Source: an uncultured bacterium
GTDB taxonomy: Bacteria > Bacillota > Clostridia > Lachnospirales > Lachnospiraceae
NCBI GenBank assembly: GCA_905214855.1
Contig: CAJMNU010000085.1
Coordinates: 1 to 6,417, forward strand
Length of the DNA: 6,417 nucleotides
Reading direction: 5' to 3'
The notes beneath the pieces are model-generated. The model did not search any database and was not told the DNA's origin. It saw only the letters and a list, made by a program, of their open reading frames with translations. A program made the translations under genes and the position numbers. Positions 1 to 6,417 of this stretch are shown in pieces. How positions within the stretch are numbered: position 1 is the stretch's first letter; the number at the start of each line of letters is the position of its first letter.

Positions 1-758
1 AAGAATACAGGAAATAGAGATATACTACCGATTTATTGGAAAAGTAGACTGATAATGAGGGGTCATATCTTTAACTAAGGGAAACTGGAGATGGATATCC
101 AGATATAACAATGTTACCAGTATTATCCAATTATTTTGGGATAAGCGTTGATGAATTACTTGGAGTAAGCGAAATCGAGAAACAGAATCAATATAATAAA
201 ATCAATAAAAAATGGAATGAAAATAATAAAAAGGGATTGCATAAGGAAAATGTGATATTAATGCGCCAATCATTGAAAAGTTTTCCAAATAATGCATTTT
301 TGTTTGTTCAATTGTCTACATCACTGGAAAAAATGGATGGGACAAAAGAGGAGAGATTTAGGTATTTAAAAGAGTCTATCGCTGTTCAGGAACAAATTAT
401 CCGATATGGAGAAGAGTCTGAGGTACGCAGTGCAGTACTTTATAATATATGTTTTGCATACTGGAAAATTGGTGAGCATGATAAAGCTGTGGAACAGGCA
501 AAGAAACTTCCAAATCTTTACAAAACGCGTGAAAATGCTCTTGTGTATTTTTTACAGGGTGATGAAAAACGCAAAGTTTCAAAAGAAGCTCTTAACGCAA
601 TTGCATGGGCGCTCGTCCAACATATGACTGCATTATATGAGACAGAACATAATCCTGACTATTTAACAAGAGCAGAAAGGATCCTTGATATACTGTTTGC
701 AGGAAAAACAGAAAATAATTTAATAAAATCAATTCGTGAAAGAATTTCACAGGAATAA
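1..758 (+). pseudogene. Decayed Xre-family helix-turn-helix regulator with TPR-like C-terminal half (5' end outside window)
   Basis: The open part is 111-758 (215 residues). It begins in the middle of a family motif: the codons just before it read GDGYPDIT, and the protein continues LPVLSNYFGISVDELLGV, the end of the HTH domain in many Firmicutes Xre regulators. The missing front can be followed in pieces. KNTG..DIL is read at 1-27, DLLEK at 30-44 in another frame and then a stop, ISLTK at 65-79 in a third frame, and ETGDGYPDIT from 81 on. The expected Trp codon of the usual KWE motif has shrunk to one base at position 80. Residues of about 45-200 are helical and TPR-like (FPNNAFLFVQLS; AYWKIGEHDKAVEQAKKLP), a usual sensor half in this family. 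No ribosome binding site precedes ATG 111. The gene is more A+T rich than spo0A and glgA. I infer a non-functional regulator; its original target is unknown. Confidence 0.75.
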
Positions 759-833
759 CAAATCCATATTGCGTTTATAACATTTTCTCCACGAAAAAGA
801 GATAAAGCTGTCGGAATTTGCGGTCTGTTTTCG

Positions 834-863
834 TTGCGTTTCAGAAAGAGATTACGGTATAAT
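834..863 (+). promoter_or_regulatory. Candidate SigA-type promoter of spo0A
   Basis: A perfect TATAAT -10 box lies at 858-863 and a TTGCGT -35 box at 834-839, 18 bases apart. Transcription would begin near 870, giving a leader of about 118 nt before the spo0A start. No SigH-type promoter was recognised, although spo0A in Bacillus also has one. Confidence 0.6.
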
Positions 864-875
864 ATTTGCATAAAT

Positions 876-937
876 GCAGATTGAGCCGATTCATTGGCTT
901 TCTGCCATAAATAATATGACAGATCTGCTTGCAGAAA
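876..937 (+). promoter_or_regulatory. Structured spo0A leader with two competing hairpins
   Basis: GCAGA at 876-880 pairs with TCTGC at 901-905, and inside it AGCC at 884-887 pairs with GGCT at 896-899 around an 8-base loop. The downstream arm can instead pair as TTTCTGC (899-905) with GCAGAAA (931-937), so the two folds exclude each other. No U-run follows, so neither is a simple terminator. Any role in spo0A translation or mRNA stability is inference. Confidence 0.3.
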
Positions 938-987
938 AAGTAATTTCAAAATCCTGAAAAGTCGAAGAAAAACGAGGAGGAGCGAAG

Positions 988-1821
988 ATGGCACGGCTGA
1001 ATATTGCAATTGCCGATGATAATGAGCAGACGCTGGGGATGCTTGAGAAAATACTGAGAGAAGAAGACGATTTTTGTGTGGTTGGAAAAGCGAATAATGG
1101 GGAAGATGCATATTCGATGATCGTGAACACAAAACCGGATGTTGTACTGCTGGATGTCATTATGCCGAGGCTGGATGGGATTTCTGTCATGGAAAAAGTG
1201 AGAAATTGTGAAGGAATGAAGCATTTTCCTGCGTTTATTATGGTGACAGCAGCTGGAAGTGAACATATGACACAGGATGCGTTTCAGATGGGAGCAAACT
1301 ACTACATAATGAAACCATTTCAAAAAGAAGTTGTCCTAGAAAAAATCAGACGGCTGACTTCATCAGAACCTCAGGAAAAGGCTCTTGGAAGGACATGCAG
1401 GACAGCACTGCCAGTATCGACACAGAGTGTGAGTAAAAAGTATGCCAGCAAAGAGGAGTACATCCAACAGAATCTGGAAAATGATATCACACAGATGCTT
1501 CATGAGATTGGAGTACCTGCTCATATTAAGGGCTATCAGTATCTTCGTGATGCGATCCGTATTTCAGTATCAGATCAGGAGATGCTGACATCTGTTACAA
1601 AGATTTTGTATCCGTCTATTGCCAAAAAACATCAGACAACACCCAGCAGAGTGGAGAGGGCGATCCGACATGCTATAGAGGTAGCATGGAGTCGTGGAAA
1701 GATGGAAACTCTTAATGATCTGTTTGGTTATACAGTCAACAGCGGAAAAGGAAAACCGACAAATTCCGAGTTTATTGCATTGATTGCCGATAAGATACGA
1801 TTAGACTATAAGAGACTATGA
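988..1821 (+). CDS. spo0A: Sporulation transcription factor Spo0A
   Basis: Spo0A is the master response regulator of sporulation entry. It is phosphorylated by a phosphorelay or by orphan kinases and then binds 0A boxes as a dimer. At 277 residues it is close to the 267 of Bacillus subtilis. The receiver domain (about 4-122) has the acidic pair D10/D11, phosphoacceptor D56 in [12 protein letters not shown]87 and K109 in KPF. A variable linker (about 123-152) leads to the Spo0A-specific effector domain (about 153-277), with the signature [18 protein letters not shown] (173-190), the helix [15 protein letters not shown] (220-234) and the tail KPTNSEFIA. No key residue is missing, so the product should be active. 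The start is fixed by AGGAGG at 975-980, seven bases before ATG. The gene commonly found just upstream in Firmicutes, spoIVB, is absent here. An intact Spo0A alone does not prove that the strain sporulates. Confidence 0.97.
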   Translation: MARLNIAIADDNEQTLGMLEKILREEDDFCVVGKANNGEDAYSMIVNTKPDVVLLDVIMPRLDGISVMEKVRNCEGMKHFPAFIMVTAAGSEHMTQDAFQMGANYYIMKPFQKEVVLEKIRRLTSSEPQEKALGRTCRTALPVSTQSVSKKYASKEEYIQQNLENDITQMLHEIGVPAHIKGYQYLRDAIRISVSDQEMLTSVTKILYPSIAKKHQTTPSRVERAIRHAIEVAWSRGKMETLNDLFGYTVNSGKGKPTNSEFIALIADKIRLDYKRL

Positions 1822-1838
1822 TTTTTTAAAGAATACAC

Positions 1839-1867
1839 TTCCTAAATCGTGAGAAGTATTGTATAAT
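1839..1867 (+). promoter_or_regulatory. Candidate promoter of glgA with overlapping inverted repeats
   Basis: A perfect TATAAT lies at 1862-1867, with a weak -35 candidate TTCCTA at 1839-1844 (17-base spacing, three of six consensus bases). Two small inverted repeats sit on it: ACTTC (1837-1841) with GAAGT (1853-1857), and GTATT (1856-1860) with AATAC (1865-1869). The poor -35 box and the flanking repeats would suit an activator- or repressor-controlled promoter, but that is inference. No clear spo0A terminator precedes it, so read-through from spo0A is also possible. Confidence 0.45.
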
Positions 1868-1911
1868 ACCGTATAGGTGAGGCGTTTGAGCTAGCAAAAC
1901 ATATCATGAGT

Positions 1912-1917
1912 GGGAGG
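1912..1917 (+). promoter_or_regulatory. Ribosome binding site that sets the glgA start
   Basis: GGGAGG lies seven bases before ATG 1925. The longer in-frame alternative, GTG at 1910, overlaps this Shine-Dalgarno sequence and has none of its own, so ATG 1925 is the likely start. Confidence 0.75.
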
Positions 1918-1924
1918 TAATAAC

Positions 1925-3370
1925 ATGAAGAAGGTGCTATTCGTTGCATCAGAGGCGGTGCCATTTATTAAAACAGGAGGACTGGCAGATGTTGTGGGGT
2001 CTCTGCCAAAGTGTTTTGATAAAGAATATTTTGACGTCCGTGTAATGATACCAAAGTATATGTGTATCAAAGAACAGTTCAGAAATGAGATGAGATATGT
2101 CAATCATTTCTATATGGATTATCTGGGAAAAAGCTGCTATGTGGGCATTATGGAATATATCTATGATGGTATCACCTTTTATTTTATTGATAATGAGGGA
2201 TATTTTAGCGGTCCTAAGCCATATGGGGATTGGTATTATGATCTGGAGAAATTCTGTTTCTTCTCCAAAGCTGCCCTTTCTGCTCTTCCGGTCATCGGCT
2301 TCCAGCCAGATGTAGTACATTGTCATGACTGGCAGACAGGTTTGATCCCTGTACATCTGAAGGATAAGTTCCATGAGGGCGAATTCTTCCGCAATATGAA
2401 GTCTGTATTTACCATCCATAACCTGAAGTTCCAAGGTGTCTGGGATGTTAAGACGATTCAGAGATTTTCTGGTCTTCCAAACTATTATTTTACTCCGGAT
2501 AAACTGGAGGCATATAAAGATGGAAATATCTTAAAGGGTGGTGTTGTGTATGCAGATGCAGTGACCACAGTAAGTAACACATATGCAGAGGAGATCAAGA
2601 CACCTTTCTATGGTGAGGGACTGGATGGTCTGATGAGAGCAAGGGCAAACAGCCTTCGAGGTATTGTCAATGGTATTGACTATGCTGATTTCAATCCGGA
2701 GACAGATCCACATATTGCACAGACATACAATGCAAAGAATTTCCGTAAAGAGAAAGTGAAAAATAAACGTGCGCTTCAAGCGGAATTGGGACTTGCTCAG
2801 GATGACAGGAAGTTCATGGTTGGTATTGTATCCAGATTGACTGACCAGAAAGGATTGGATCTGATCCAATGCGTGATGGACGAGATCTGTACCGATGATC
2901 TTCAGTTGGTTGTATTGGGAACTGGAGATGAGAAGTATGAGAATATGTTCCGTCACTATGACTGGAAATATCATGACAGAGTATCTGCTCAGATTTATTA
3001 TTCCGAGCCAATGTCTCATAAGATCTATGCAGCTTGTGATGCATTTTTGATGCCATCTTTGTTTGAACCGTGTGGTCTGAGCCAGTTGATGGCACTGCGT
3101 TATGGTACTGTGCCGATCGTCAGAGAAACAGGCGGTTTGAAAGATACCGTATGGCCATATAATGAATATGAGGGAACAGGTACTGGATTCTCCTTTGCAA
3201 ATTATAATGCACATGAGATGTTAGATACGATCCGTTATGCAAAATATGTGTACTATAACAAGAAGAGAGAATGGAACAAGATCATTGACAGAGCTATGGC
3301 AGCAGATTTCTCATGGAATGCTTCCGCAATGAAATATCAAGAGCTGTATGATTGGCTGATTGGTTATTAA
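1925..3370 (+). CDS. glgA: Glycogen synthase (ADP-glucose:alpha-1,4-glucan glucosyltransferase), GT5 family
   Basis: GlgA transfers glucose from ADP-glucose to the non-reducing end of alpha-1,4-glucan, the elongation step of bacterial glycogen synthesis, in the cytosol. The protein has 481 residues, the normal length for the family. The N-terminal GT5 domain carries KTGGLADVVGSLPK with K16 of the KXGGL motif that contacts ADP-glucose, and later FTIHNLKFQG. The C-terminal Rossmann half has SRLTDQKG with R304 and K309, and FEPCGLSQLMALRYG with E381, followed by RETGGLKDTV. All expected catalytic and binding positions are present. The partner genes glgB, glgC, glgD and glgP are not in the window, so the pathway must be completed elsewhere. 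The gene stands between its own candidate promoter and a strong terminator and may be a single-gene transcript. Its place next to spo0A is suggestive, since storage glycogen and sporulation are linked in several Bacillota. Confidence 0.96.
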   Translation: MKKVLFVASEAVPFIKTGGLADVVGSLPKCFDKEYFDVRVMIPKYMCIKEQFRNEMRYVNHFYMDYLGKSCYVGIMEYIYDGITFYFIDNEGYFSGPKPYGDWYYDLEKFCFFSKAALSALPVIGFQPDVVHCHDWQTGLIPVHLKDKFHEGEFFRNMKSVFTIHNLKFQGVWDVKTIQRFSGLPNYYFTPDKLEAYKDGNILKGGVVYADAVTTVSNTYAEEIKTPFYGEGLDGLMRARANSLRGIVNGIDYADFNPETDPHIAQTYNAKNFRKEKVKNKRALQAELGLAQDDRKFMVGIVSRLTDQKGLDLIQCVMDEICTDDLQLVVLGTGDEKYENMFRHYDWKYHDRVSAQIYYSEPMSHKIYAACDAFLMPSLFEPCGLSQLMALRYGTVPIVRETGGLKDTVWPYNEYEGTGTGFSFANYNAHEMLDTIRYAKYVYYNKKREWNKIIDRAMAADFSWNASAMKYQELYDWLIGY

Positions 3371-3385
3371 TAAAAAATGAATGAT

Positions 3386-3446
3386 AAAGAGGGGCTTAGT
3401 TAAGAGGAAACATGCGGTATCGTTTCTGAGTAAGTTCCCTCTTTTT
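3386..3446 (+). terminator. Long intrinsic terminator after glgA
   Basis: AAAGAGGG (3386-3393) pairs perfectly with CCCTCTTT (3437-3444), which runs into a five-T tract ending at 3446. Further pairs continue inward: CTTA (3395-3398) with TAAG (3431-3434), and GAAAC (3407-3411) with GTTTC (3422-3426) around a 10-base loop. It begins 16 bases after the glgA stop codon. The outer stem is its own U-tract partner, so it could work to some extent on the other strand too. Confidence 0.75.
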
Positions 3447-3468
3447 GTAACGTAGGAGAAAAAAGAAA

Positions 3469-3933
3469 ATGACGATATGGCAACAGATTTTTGGAAATGA
3501 AATTTTGGTAAGTGCAGTGATTGGATGGTTGGTAGCTCAGGTTCTCAAAACAATACTGGATATTGCATTAAACCATAGCTTTAATCCGGAGCGTTTGGTA
3601 GGTTCAGGTGGTATGCCAAGTTCTCACTCATCAACAGTATGTGCTCTGACAGTATCATCTGCTCAGGTATATGGTTTGGGATCTTTTGAATTTGCAGTAA
3701 GTTTTGTTCTGGCTATGATTGTTATGTATGATGCCATGGGTGTAAGACGTGAGACAGGAAAACAGGCAAAATTGCTCAACAGTATCCTTTCACAAAATCC
3801 AATGAAATTGAGTAATATAGAATTTCAGGAAAAGTTAAAAGAGTATGTAGGGCATACACCATTGCAAGTAGCTGCCGGAGCGATCTTAGGTATCGTATTG
3901 GCATTTGTAGTTCATGCATTTTATGTAGGATAA
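3469..3933 (+). CDS. Divergent PAP2 family (DUF212, YuiD-like) membrane protein
   Basis: This 154-residue protein matches the YuiD-like, divergent PAP2 phosphatase family, which is related to acid phosphatase/vanadium haloperoxidase-type enzymes. The substrate is not established; a lipid phosphate is an inference from the superfamily. Signature motifs appear in family order: GSGGMPSSHSS (45-55) with likely active-site H53, YDAMGVRRETGKQA (87-100) and GHTPLQVAAG (128-137). Hydrophobic stretches at about 12-34, 57-70, 74-90 and 133-152 suggest an integral membrane protein. AGGAG at 3454-3458 lies 10 bases before the ATG, a slightly long spacing. The gene follows the glgA terminator and I find no convincing promoter of its own. 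The maf ribosome binding site overlaps its stop codon, so the two are probably translated from one message. Confidence 0.9.
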   Translation: MTIWQQIFGNEILVSAVIGWLVAQVLKTILDIALNHSFNPERLVGSGGMPSSHSSTVCALTVSSAQVYGLGSFEFAVSFVLAMIVMYDAMGVRRETGKQAKLLNSILSQNPMKLSNIEFQEKLKEYVGHTPLQVAAGAILGIVLAFVVHAFYVG

Positions 3934-3941
3934 GGAAGAGT

Positions 3942-4541
3942 ATGATGATGACAAAAAATGAGAAGATCATTCTGGCAAGCGCGTCGCCAAGACGCAGAGA
4001 ATTACTGGAACAGATAGGGATTCACCCTGAGATCATTCCAAGTACGGTAGAAGAACATATAGAATCCTCTGTCCCTGAGGAGGTAGTAAAAGAGCTGTCT
4101 TTCCAGAAGGCAGAAGATGTATATAAAAAAATAAAAGAAGAAACACAGTCACCTTTTTGGGTGATCGGAGCAGATACTGTAGTAGCACATGATGGTAAGA
4201 TCTTGGGAAAGCCAAAGACACATGAGGAGGCTGCTGAGATGATCCAGTCACTACAGGGAAAGACACATCAGGTATATACTGGTGTGACTTTGATCGGGCA
4301 TGACAGAAACAGGGAACACAGAAAAGCTGTTTTTGCAGAATGTACAGATGTGACAGTCTATCCGATGAGTCAGGAAGAAGTTATGAGTTATGCCATGTCA
4401 GAAGAACCAATGGATAAGGCAGGTGCGTATGGGATCCAAGGGTGTTTTGCAGCCTATATAGAGAAAATATGTGGGGATTATAACAATGTAGTAGGTCTTC
4501 CAGTGGGAAGAGTGGTACAGGAATTAAAAAAGATGAGATAG
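3942..4541 (+). CDS. maf: Maf family nucleotide pyrophosphatase (dTTP/UTP type)
   Basis: Maf proteins hydrolyse non-canonical or regulatory nucleoside triphosphates to the monophosphate and pyrophosphate, and are linked to house-cleaning and to septum inhibition in Bacillus. The protein has 199 residues. It shows LASASPRRRELL (11-22), the binding loop of the family, GADTVV with catalytic-type D78, GKPKT (89-93), DKAGAYGIQG (158-167) and a closing GLPVGRV. The SPRRRELL and YGIQG forms resemble the YhdE-type dTTPase/UTPase branch rather than the YceF m7GTP branch; this substrate call is inference. The start is ambiguous, with three ATG codons in tandem at 3942, 3945 and 3948. AGGAAG at 3933-3938 gives the second ATG a good spacing, so the protein may begin at 3945. 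It is eight bases from the yuiD-like stop codon and 23 bases before the lipoprotein gene. Confidence 0.94.
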   Translation: MMMTKNEKIILASASPRRRELLEQIGIHPEIIPSTVEEHIESSVPEEVVKELSFQKAEDVYKKIKEETQSPFWVIGADTVVAHDGKILGKPKTHEEAAEMIQSLQGKTHQVYTGVTLIGHDRNREHRKAVFAECTDVTVYPMSQEEVMSYAMSEEPMDKAGAYGIQGCFAAYIEKICGDYNNVVGLPVGRVVQELKKMR

Positions 4542-4564
4542 AGTATTTTGGAAAGGAAGACGGG

Positions 4565-5528
4565 ATGAGAAAGATGGGGAAGAGACTGCTTGCAGTGTTG
4601 TCTGTTTTGGTTGTTTTGATGACAGGGTGTTCTAAAGAAACAATTACCAAAGAAGAGACAGTAAGATCAGATGTTCAGGCAGAGGCAATGATCGTTCTCA
4701 CAAATGAAAGAAATCGGTATGAAAAGGTGTATACAGATCTGGTCTGTTCCGGTCGGAACCAGTGGGATGAATTTTGAAGAGTATCTTGCACAACAGGTGG
4801 AAGATTTTATGTATGAACTGGATCATATCGTAAATCTGGCAGAAGAATATGGGATTATTCTGGACAAGGAAGAAGAACGTCTTGTGTCTCAGGCATCAGC
4901 AGAGTATTACGATTCCCTGACTGCATCAGACCGATCTTATATGGGGATTGAGAAAGAGGATGTCAGTCGTCTTTACAGCAGATACTGTTTGGCAAATAAA
5001 GCAGTGGACGAGCTGACCCGCAATATTGATTTGGAAGTAAGTGACAGTGAGGCGAGAGTCTGTGAGGTGCTTCAAATTTATGTGACAGATCGGAGTAAGG
5101 CAGAAGAAGCATACAAACAGGTAACGGAACAGGAAGCTGATTTTGAATCCGTAGCAAGAAAATATTCGGAAAATACGCAGATCCGCAGACAGATGGCACG
5201 AGGAGAGCAGGATGAAGCATTGGAGGAGGTAATATTTGCCTTAGAAGATGGTCAGATCAGTTCTATAGTGGAAGATCAGGGGGGCTATTCTATTTTTTAT
5301 TCCATTGAAGATTATGATGAAGAGGCGACATTGCTTAGAAAAAGTGAAATTTCTCAGGCAAGAAAAAATACAGCATTCTTGATGATCTATGAAAAATATA
5401 TGCAGGAATATGGCAAAAAGGAAAAGAGTCCTTTAAATTTGGAGAACATCCATTTTTCTCCAGAGGATGGAGCAGAGACGGATCAGTTTTTTGAAATATA
5501 TGACAAATATTTGAAACAAAAAGTTTGA
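4565..5528 (+). pseudogene. Frameshifted lipoprotein with parvulin-type (PpiC/PrsA-like) peptidyl-prolyl isomerase domain
   Basis: The first frame (4565-4777) starts after AAGGAAG (4553-4559). It encodes a lipoprotein signal: basic MRKMGKR, a hydrophobic stretch, then LMTGC with acylated C22. This frame fails near 4736. The reading continues in the next frame from 4737 to 5528 as IWSVPVGTSGMNFEEYLAQQV, so rejoining gives a protein of about 320 residues. A region of rejoined residues of about 157-255 looks like a rotamase: SEARVCEVLQIYV, FESVARKYSE and ALEDGQISSIVEDQGGY are typical parvulin pieces. The expected role is folding of secreted proteins on the outer face of the membrane. The break is consistent with loss of two (or five) bases in the GATC/GAGA-like stretch around 4735-4742. 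No ribosome binding site precedes the internal ATG at 4704, so the second part is unlikely to be made alone. The long open second frame suggests a recent mutation or a sequencing error. Confidence 0.8.
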
Positions 5529-5577
5529 ATGTGAAAAACGTGGCAAAGAACGTAAAGGGCAAGGAAAAGATAAAAAG

Positions 5578-5862
5578 ATGAAAAAAGAGGAAAGGTTATC
5601 AGATAACAGAGGAAAACGACATGGAAGAAGTCGTGCCAGAGGGCGCAGACAGAGAAAACAACAGATTTGGAAAGCAATTTTACTGATTGCTGTGGTCGGA
5701 GTGATGAGTGGTATAGTGTTGTTTACCGGAAGACATCTGATTTCTCCTAAAATAGTGGTAAAAAGGGAAGAGGCACGTATCATTGAAAGTCAGACATTAC
5801 CTGAGGATGGTGACTATGCTGATAATGTAGGCAATACAGGAAATAATGGAGCGCATGAATGA
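5578..5862 (+). CDS. Small basic single-pass membrane protein, function unknown
   Basis: I do not recognise this 94-residue protein. Residues 1-29 are very basic (13 Lys/Arg against three acidic residues, including GRSRARGRRQRK). Residues of about 33-50 (AILLIAVVGVMSGIVLFT) form one membrane segment, and the rest (52-94) is polar, ending acidic and Asn/Gly-rich (DGDYADNVGNTGNNG). The positive-inside rule places the N-terminus in the cytoplasm and the C-terminus outside. The upstream match AAGGA (5561-5565) lies 12 bases from ATG, rather far. The frame stays open back to 5515 with more Lys/Arg codons but has no standard start there. It follows the foldase lipoprotein by 49 bases and probably belongs to the same operon. 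The topology resembles small division or envelope proteins such as the DivIC/FtsL class, but there is no coiled coil and I would not assign it. Confidence 0.7.
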   Translation: MKKEERLSDNRGKRHGRSRARGRRQRKQQIWKAILLIAVVGVMSGIVLFTGRHLISPKIVVKREEARIIESQTLPEDGDYADNVGNTGNNGAHE

Positions 5863-5886
5863 GAAAACTTTCAGAAGGTTCTTGGA

Positions 5887-6417
<531 letters not shown>

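Noticed and set aside
659..1132. Minus-strand open frames over the Xre end, spo0A leader and spo0A start
   Set aside because: Low-complexity Ser/Leu/Phe-rich products with no ribosome binding site; they overlap the well-supported spo0A gene.
1910..1924. Longer glgA start at GTG 1910
   Set aside because: It overlaps the GGGAGG ribosome binding site of ATG 1925 and adds residues (MGGNN) that lie before the usual GlgA N-terminus.
2531..3214. Long minus-strand open frame of 227 codons
   Set aside because: It lies wholly inside glgA on the opposite strand, its product is Cys/His/Ile-rich with no recognisable motif, and glgA has every family motif in this stretch.
4733..4745. Programmed ribosomal frameshift in the foldase gene
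   Set aside because: No known slippery sequence or downstream stimulatory structure was seen, and the family does not use recoding to my knowledge.
4704..5528. Independent gene starting at ATG 4704
   Set aside because: No ribosome binding site, no signal peptide, and the first residues overlap the lipoprotein frame; better read as the second part of one frameshifted gene.

Overview
The window looks like chromosomal DNA from a low- to mid-GC, spore-lineage Bacillota, most likely a gut Lachnospiraceae (Clostridium cluster XIVa) relative. The grounds are a full-length Spo0A, strong AGGAGG-type ribosome binding sites, and protein sequences resembling that family (Spo0A, divergent-PAP2, Maf, a parvulin-like lipoprotein). 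The taxon is an inference from sequence style, not from a database search. Every gene I can support lies on the + strand.

Layout. (1) Positions 1-758 hold the decayed remains of an Xre-type helix-turn-helix regulator with a TPR-like C-terminal half. The DNA-binding part is broken by several frameshifts and stops; the rest stays open. (2) 759-987 is the spo0A control region, with a good SigA-type promoter, Spo0A-box-like heptamers and a leader of about 118 nt that can form competing hairpins. (3) 988-1821 is spo0A, intact in both domains. (4) 1925-3370 is glgA (glycogen synthase), with its own candidate promoter, followed by a long intrinsic terminator at 3386-3446. (5) 3469-5862 is a tightly packed run: a divergent PAP2 (YuiD-like) membrane protein, a Maf nucleotide pyrophosphatase, a lipoprotein with a parvulin-type foldase domain interrupted by one frameshift, and a small basic single-pass membrane protein of unknown function. 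(6) From 5946 to the right edge is the N-terminal third of a GH13 oligo-1,6-glucosidase/alpha-glucosidase, cut by the window end.

How the genes fit together. GlgA (ADP-glucose to glycogen) and the GH13 enzyme (short alpha-glucan cleavage) both belong to alpha-glucan metabolism. Their position just after spo0A fits the known link between sporulation and storage glycogen in Bacillota, but nothing here shows direct coupling. The YuiD-Maf-foldase-membrane protein block looks like an envelope and housekeeping operon.

I see no CRISPR array, tRNA, rRNA, insertion sequence or phage module, and no convincing new multi-gene system. The most useful observations are the decay of the Xre gene where spoIVB would commonly lie, the frameshift in the foldase lipoprotein, and the structured spo0A leader.
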